From the NCBI GenBank assembly GCA_003501565.1, contig DNPC01000704.1:1-11248 (forward strand): DNA of 11,248 nucleotides, in the 5' to 3' direction. The translations under genes were made by a program, and so were the position numbers. Below the pieces are notes generated by a model. It ran no database searches, had not been told where the DNA came from, and saw only the letters and a list, made by a program, of their open reading frames with translations. The stretch is from Planctomycetaceae bacterium (GTDB lineage Bacteria; Planctomycetota; Planctomycetia; Pirellulales; Pirellulaceae). Of the stretch, positions 7,661 through 11,248 are shown one piece after another (the first letter of the stretch is position 1; every line of letters begins with the position of its first letter).

Positions 7661-8493
7661 TGAGTGGCATGCCGAAAGTCGCAGTATTGATGTCCGTGTA
7701 CAAGAATGACCAGATCAGTTGGCTCAACCAAGCATTGGACTCAATTGCCTGCCAATCGTACGGCTCTGAAAATATTCGACTCTATCTTGCCGTTGACGGT
7801 CAAGTGGGAAACGATTTAGAAGATGTTCTTGCTTTGCGCAAAAACGAGATTCATAAACTCGTCCGAAACAATGTGAATAGAGGCCTTTCGAAGACGCTAA
7901 ATTTGTTGATCGATTCACTCGAAGACGAAGTTCTTGCGTTCCGGATGGACGCCGACGATGTGTGTATGCCAGACAGATTTGAGATCCAGGCTAAATTTTT
8001 GTTGGAGAATCGTAACATAGGCATCGTCGGCTCTGGCTGCACTGAAATCGACGAAAATGGTGTAGCGCTGAGGGAACGAACATATCCAGAACACGCAAGT
8101 GAGATTGAGAAATTCGCGTGCAAAGCTAATCCCATGTTACATCCGAGCATGTGCTACCGTTGCGATTTATTCGACGAAGGCCTCAGATATCCAGCGAACT
8201 ATCGACTAAGCCAGGACTGGGCTTTAGTATTTGAGGCAATTCGGCGAGGGATTGTGCTCCATAACATACCCAAAAGCCTGATCAATTGGAGGTTGTCCAG
8301 TGACTTTTTTGCCCGCCGAAGCATAGAGCGATCTTGGCAAGAGTTCATTATCGGAATGGGTGGGATTTACAAGATTCGGAGAATCAGCTGGAGGTACATC
8401 TATCCCTTTGCACGGCTAGCATTCAGACTACTCCCAACTCCAGTTGCAAAGTTTGTCTACGGAAGCCAGTTGCGGAAGAGCTTCTTGAAATAG
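7660..8493 (+). CDS. GT2-family glycosyltransferase (GT-A fold, AmsE-like)
   Basis: Inverting glycosyltransferase predicted to extend the lipid-linked repeat unit at the cytoplasmic membrane face. The 277-residue chain opens with the GT-A core PKVAVLMSVYKND, followed by ALDSIACQS and LAVDGQ. The metal- and donor-binding DxD-type motif is RMDADD (Asp97, Asp99, Asp100). The presumed catalytic base is Asp186 in LSQDWAL. A basic, partly hydrophobic C-terminal region (about 225-277) may attach it to the membrane. Length fits compact GT2 enzymes of exopolysaccharide loci such as amylovoran AmsE. It begins at ATG 7660, sharing one base with the stop of the propeller gene (TAATG), which favours coupled translation. 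Donor sugar and linkage cannot be assigned. Confidence 0.93.
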   Translation: MSGMPKVAVLMSVYKNDQISWLNQALDSIACQSYGSENIRLYLAVDGQVGNDLEDVLALRKNEIHKLVRNNVNRGLSKTLNLLIDSLEDEVLAFRMDADDVCMPDRFEIQAKFLLENRNIGIVGSGCTEIDENGVALRERTYPEHASEIEKFACKANPMLHPSMCYRCDLFDEGLRYPANYRLSQDWALVFEAIRRGIVLHNIPKSLINWRLSSDFFARRSIERSWQEFIIGMGGIYKIRRISWRYIYPFARLAFRLLPTPVAKFVYGSQLRKSFLK

Positions 8494-8521
8494 TTCATAG
8501 CATCAATGATGTTGCAAATTT

Positions 8522-8534
8522 AGGATAGCGTCCT
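8522..8534 (+). promoter_or_regulatory. Ribosome-binding site of the sulfotransferase gene within a tiny inverted repeat
   Basis: AGGA at 8522-8525 lies 10 bases before ATG 8536 and is complementary to TCCT at 8531-8534 across a five-base loop. A four-pair stem could partly mask the site, but it is short enough to be chance. Confidence 0.3.
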
Positions 8535-8535
8535 T

Positions 8536-9543
8536 ATGACACCGAGAACTACTCACCTATACATTGTTGGCACTCCTCGTTCAGGCACCACACTGCTGGC
8601 CGCTACACTGGATAGACATAGTAATATTGCTGTCACACCAGAGACGCATTTCCACACAGACTTCTGTGAGAAGAATGCTGGATTATTCAAAGGACCGCGT
8701 GAACACTTGGTTGAAACTTTGCTCAATGACCGATACATTTCCGATCTAAGACTCGACCAAAATTCTCTTGTTGAGCAAATTGGGCAAGACTGGGAAGACC
8801 CCGCTAGCGTTCTCCGAGCTCTTATGGACACTTACCGTCGCGCGAATGGGAAGAGCATTGCCGCAGAGAAGACTCCTGCACACCTCCATCATGTTGAGAA
8901 GCTGCTCGAAGGTAGTGAGACTTCTCGGGTCGTCTGCATCGTTCGTGATGGTAGAGATGTAGCAATGTCCCTGTTAAACATGCCGTCTAAACCGTTCCCT
9001 TCGCTTCGACGGCAAGCTCTACTTTGGAAGCATGACGCACGTAAGATTCAACTGTTCGAGAAGACAATAAGCGATCGTTTCCTCCGAGTACATTTTGAGG
9101 ACTTGGTCTCTGATCCAGTGCCGACGCTGAAAAAAGTAGTCGAATTTGTTGGAGTGGAATTCGAACCCGGACAGACTGATTCAAGGAGGGAAGTTGGTGT
9201 AGTTCCAGACTGGGAAGCTGGTTGGAAAGGTAAAGTCAACCAATCAATGGACCCAAAACGATCGCAAGCTTGGAAGAACTGGCCCGATGCTGACTCGAAA
9301 CTAGATGTTCTGAATTCCGTAGTAGGAAAGGAGCTTGTCGCGCTTGGATACGAGGATTCAACTCCACTGCCTCTGAGTAAGTTTTCCCGGCTAAAGAACA
9401 CTACTTTAAACACTATCTATGCCATCCTATTCACCCCACGCCTTAGCTCACTCCGGCGGTCGTTCAAAGATCGAATGAAACTCTGGGGCTTATGGCGACT
9501 CTTCCACCGTTCTGCGGACACACATCAAGCTAGCAATGCGTAG
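8536..9543 (+). CDS. PAPS-dependent sulfotransferase (Sulfotransfer_3-like)
   Basis: Predicted to transfer sulfate from 3'-phosphoadenosine-5'-phosphosulfate to a hydroxyl, most likely on the sugar repeat unit given its place among glycosyltransferases and the flippase. The 335-residue protein shows the 5'-phosphosulfate loop GTPRSGTTLL (residues 12-21), then LDRHSNI and PETHF. The 3'-phosphate site is CIVRDGRDVAMSLL, with Arg137 and Ser145 at the classical eight-residue spacing. Next comes the RVHFEDLVSDP segment that typically follows in this family, and a late W-K-rich part (about 230-255). No signal peptide or membrane helix is seen, so it acts in the cytoplasm before export. It starts 42 bases after the GT2 gene and overlaps the flippase gene by 8 bases. 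A protein or lipid acceptor cannot be excluded. No PAPS-synthesis genes lie in the window. Confidence 0.92.
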   Translation: MTPRTTHLYIVGTPRSGTTLLAATLDRHSNIAVTPETHFHTDFCEKNAGLFKGPREHLVETLLNDRYISDLRLDQNSLVEQIGQDWEDPASVLRALMDTYRRANGKSIAAEKTPAHLHHVEKLLEGSETSRVVCIVRDGRDVAMSLLNMPSKPFPSLRRQALLWKHDARKIQLFEKTISDRFLRVHFEDLVSDPVPTLKKVVEFVGVEFEPGQTDSRREVGVVPDWEAGWKGKVNQSMDPKRSQAWKNWPDADSKLDVLNSVVGKELVALGYEDSTPLPLSKFSRLKNTTLNTIYAILFTPRLSSLRRSFKDRMKLWGLWRLFHRSADTHQASNA

Positions 9544-10891
9544 TTTATTGCGTCGCATTTACAACGGGAATTCAGAGCACCGGCAGCTCGTCGGGAGTAG
9601 TATCGTATCGCTGGCTCTAAAGCTCTTCGGCGGATTAGCTGGCGTATTGATGACCGTTATCGTCGGTCGCACTCAGGGTGCGTCAGGTGCGGGGGTGTTC
9701 TTTGTAGGCCTTTCGATTACGTCCATCTTGGCTGCTGTCTCCCGATTCGGCCTCGATCAAGCTGTCACAAAGGTCGTGTCATCCAGCGCAGCAAACCAAG
9801 ACTGGCAAAAGATCAATACGGTCTATCGAACTAGCTTGGCCTACCTTATCGCTACATCCGGTTTACTTTCCGTATCGCTTGCGCTGGCTAGCGTTACGAT
9901 TGCTCCAGCGTTCGTTGGGGACGACTTAGCAGCTACCTACGCATGGATGTCTCTATCAATCGTGGCATTTTCGCTCACTTGGATCCACTCCCATTTCTTC
10001 CAGGGTCTCGATGAAATCAAGTGTTACCAAGTGTTCCAAAATCTTGGGCTTACGACGATTTTTGTATTCATCATCCTGCTATTGAGCCTTCTACAGATCG
10101 GTACGAGTACAGTCCAACTTGCGATGGCCTATACAGGAAGCACGTTTCTCACTGCATTGGCAGCTCACGTTACGTGGCGTTTCCGGCATCCTTGGTACAA
10201 CGGTAGGGTACCACTCGCCTCGGTCAAAGGTAAATTCGCAACTCTGGCACCGTTTTGGGGAATGAGCGTCCTTTGGCAATTGAATATGTGGTTTCCCCAG
10301 ATACTGCTAGGGTTTACAGCATCACCGCTTGATGTCGGTCTTTACAATGCTGCTTTCCGGTTTGCAAATCTAACAACTCTCTTCCTACTGGGAGTCAACA
10401 GCGTGGTGTTCCCGCGGTTTGCTGCGGCATATTCGCGCGGAGACTTTGATAGACTAAAACGGCTAGCTTTCTCGAGCACTCGATTCATGACAATTCTTGG
10501 AACACCAATTGTTATCTTCCTCATACTATTGGCCCCACAGATTTTGTCATTATCAGGGGAAGAGTTTTCAGCTGGTGCTCCTATGCTTCGCATAATTTGC
10601 GTAGGGCAGTTTTTCAACGTCGCTACGGGCTCGGTCGGCGGTTTGCTAAACATGACCAACAATCAAGGCGTGGCCTTTCGATGCAGTTTGCTGGCGTTCA
10701 TCGCCATGGTTATTCTCGCCGTTCTTTCGGTTCCCTTTGGTGCAAACGGTGTTGCTGTTGCGCAAGCTATTTCACTTATCGTGTTGATGGCTGGATTCTC
10801 GATTGCGAGCTATTCGAAGCTTGGTTTTGCGCCAATTATGGGCCTCTTCCAGAAGTCTACCAACGAAGCAGAGAACTCTTTCGTTCGTTGA
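9536..10891 (+). CDS. wzx: Wzx-like polysaccharide repeat-unit flippase (MOP superfamily)
   Basis: Inner-membrane transporter expected to flip undecaprenyl-diphosphate-linked repeat units to the periplasmic face. The 451-residue protein has about 12 hydrophobic helices (roughly 19-43, 52-72, 98-122, 130-150, 168-190, 193-212, 240-262, 278-300, 318-345, 353-375, 382-402, 404-425), the usual size and topology for Wzx. Family-like segments are the first helix with VGRTQGASGAGVFF after it, FGLDQAVTKV, and DVGLYNAAFRFANL before helix 8, where the MOP proteins typically read G-x-Y-x-x-A. ATG 9536 lies inside the sulfotransferase end (8-base overlap) and has no good Shine-Dalgarno site, so it probably depends on translation of the upstream gene. 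Substrate specificity is unknown. Confidence 0.93.
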   Translation: MRSLLRRIYNGNSEHRQLVGSSIVSLALKLFGGLAGVLMTVIVGRTQGASGAGVFFVGLSITSILAAVSRFGLDQAVTKVVSSSAANQDWQKINTVYRTSLAYLIATSGLLSVSLALASVTIAPAFVGDDLAATYAWMSLSIVAFSLTWIHSHFFQGLDEIKCYQVFQNLGLTTIFVFIILLLSLLQIGTSTVQLAMAYTGSTFLTALAAHVTWRFRHPWYNGRVPLASVKGKFATLAPFWGMSVLWQLNMWFPQILLGFTASPLDVGLYNAAFRFANLTTLFLLGVNSVVFPRFAAAYSRGDFDRLKRLAFSSTRFMTILGTPIVIFLILLAPQILSLSGEEFSAGAPMLRIICVGQFFNVATGSVGGLLNMTNNQGVAFRCSLLAFIAMVILAVLSVPFGANGVAVAQAISLIVLMAGFSIASYSKLGFAPIMGLFQKSTNEAENSFVR

Positions 10892-10905
10892 ACGCGAAAA
10901 GACCG

Positions 10906-11248
10906 ATGCAGCACTCACTAATCTCGGGCATTACTGGGCAGGATGGTTCTTACTTGGCGGAGTTTCTGCTGGGGAAGGGGTATGTGGTTCATGGGATTAA
11001 GAGGCGGACGTCGACGGGGAATGTGGGGAGAATTGAAGAGGTACTAAAGGGGCTGAACGAAGAGGCGAGGGCGAGGTTGGTGCTGCATGATGCTGATCTG
11101 TCGGATATGGGCAGTCTCGTCAGAATTATGCAGGAGGTGCAGCCGGAGGAAGTCTACAACCTGGCCGCACAATCGCATGTGAAAATCTCTTTTGATCAAC
11201 CCGCGTACACCGCCGATGTGGCAGGCGTCGGTACTCTACGGTTGCTCG
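10906..11248 (+). CDS. gmd: GDP-mannose 4,6-dehydratase, 3'-partial
   Basis: NADP-dependent short-chain dehydratase converting GDP-mannose to GDP-4-keto-6-deoxymannose, the precursor of GDP-L-fucose, GDP-rhamnose and GDP-perosamine. The first 114 codons are present; the gene runs off the window. The N-terminus MQHSLISGITGQDGSYLAEF holds the Rossmann motif G8-x-x-G11-x-x-G14 in the Gmd-typical TGQDGSYL. HGIKRRTS, VLHDADLSD, VYNLAAQSHV and YTADVAGVGTLRLL follow, matching Gmd closely. The catalytic Tyr-x-x-x-Lys lies beyond the window. ATG 10906 gives the normal Gmd N-terminus; TTG 10888, in frame, would overlap the flippase end and is less likely. It follows wzx by 14 bases. Codons 17-68 (10954-11109) use far more G-ending codons than the neighbouring genes, hinting at a different origin of this part. 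Confidence 0.95.
   Translation, partial: MQHSLISGITGQDGSYLAEFLLGKGYVVHGIKRRTSTGNVGRIEEVLKGLNEEARARLVLHDADLSDMGSLVRIMQEVQPEEVYNLAAQSHVKISFDQPAYTADVAGVGTLRLL

Overview
The window is one stretch of a surface or exopolysaccharide locus of the Wzx/Wzy type. All recognisable genes lie on the + strand. The organism looks like a Gram-negative member of Planctomycetota (Pirellula/Rhodopirellula-like). The grounds are the style of the Wzc-like co-polymerase/kinase, mid-range GC, frequent GTG/TTG starts and few strong Shine-Dalgarno sites. This is an inference from protein style, not a database match.

Layout: (1) 1-1946, the 3' part of a Wzc/CpsD-type polysaccharide co-polymerase and tyrosine autokinase, whose 5' end lies before the window. 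(2) 1947-2421, a 475-base non-coding gap with two interleaved inverted repeats and a small hairpin; it probably holds the control region for the genes that follow. (3) 2422-3942, the membrane-bound initiating sugar-phosphate transferase (WbaP-like). (4) 3974-5272, a Wzy-like polymerase with a TTG start. (5) 5265-6377, a GT4 glycosyltransferase. (6) 6374-7660, a cytoplasmic beta-propeller of unknown function. (7) 7660-8493, a GT2 glycosyltransferase. (8) 8536-9543, a PAPS-dependent sulfotransferase. (9) 9536-10891, a Wzx-like flippase. (10) 10906 to the window end, the 5' part of GDP-mannose 4,6-dehydratase (gmd). From wzy onward most genes overlap or abut (8, 4, 1 and 8 bases of overlap), with gaps of only 31, 42 and 14 bases elsewhere, so 2422 onward reads as one operon.

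Likely joint function: the initiating transferase loads a sugar-1-phosphate on undecaprenyl phosphate; the GT4 and GT2 enzymes extend the repeat unit; the sulfotransferase may sulfate it; Wzx flips it, Wzy polymerises it, and the Wzc-like protein controls chain length and export. Gmd supplies GDP-4-keto-6-deoxymannose, the precursor of GDP-fucose and GDP-rhamnose. Together these suggest a sulfated, 6-deoxyhexose-containing polysaccharide. The least explained member is the histidine-bearing beta-propeller at 6374-7660. No RNA genes, CRISPR arrays, insertion sequences or integrase genes were seen.
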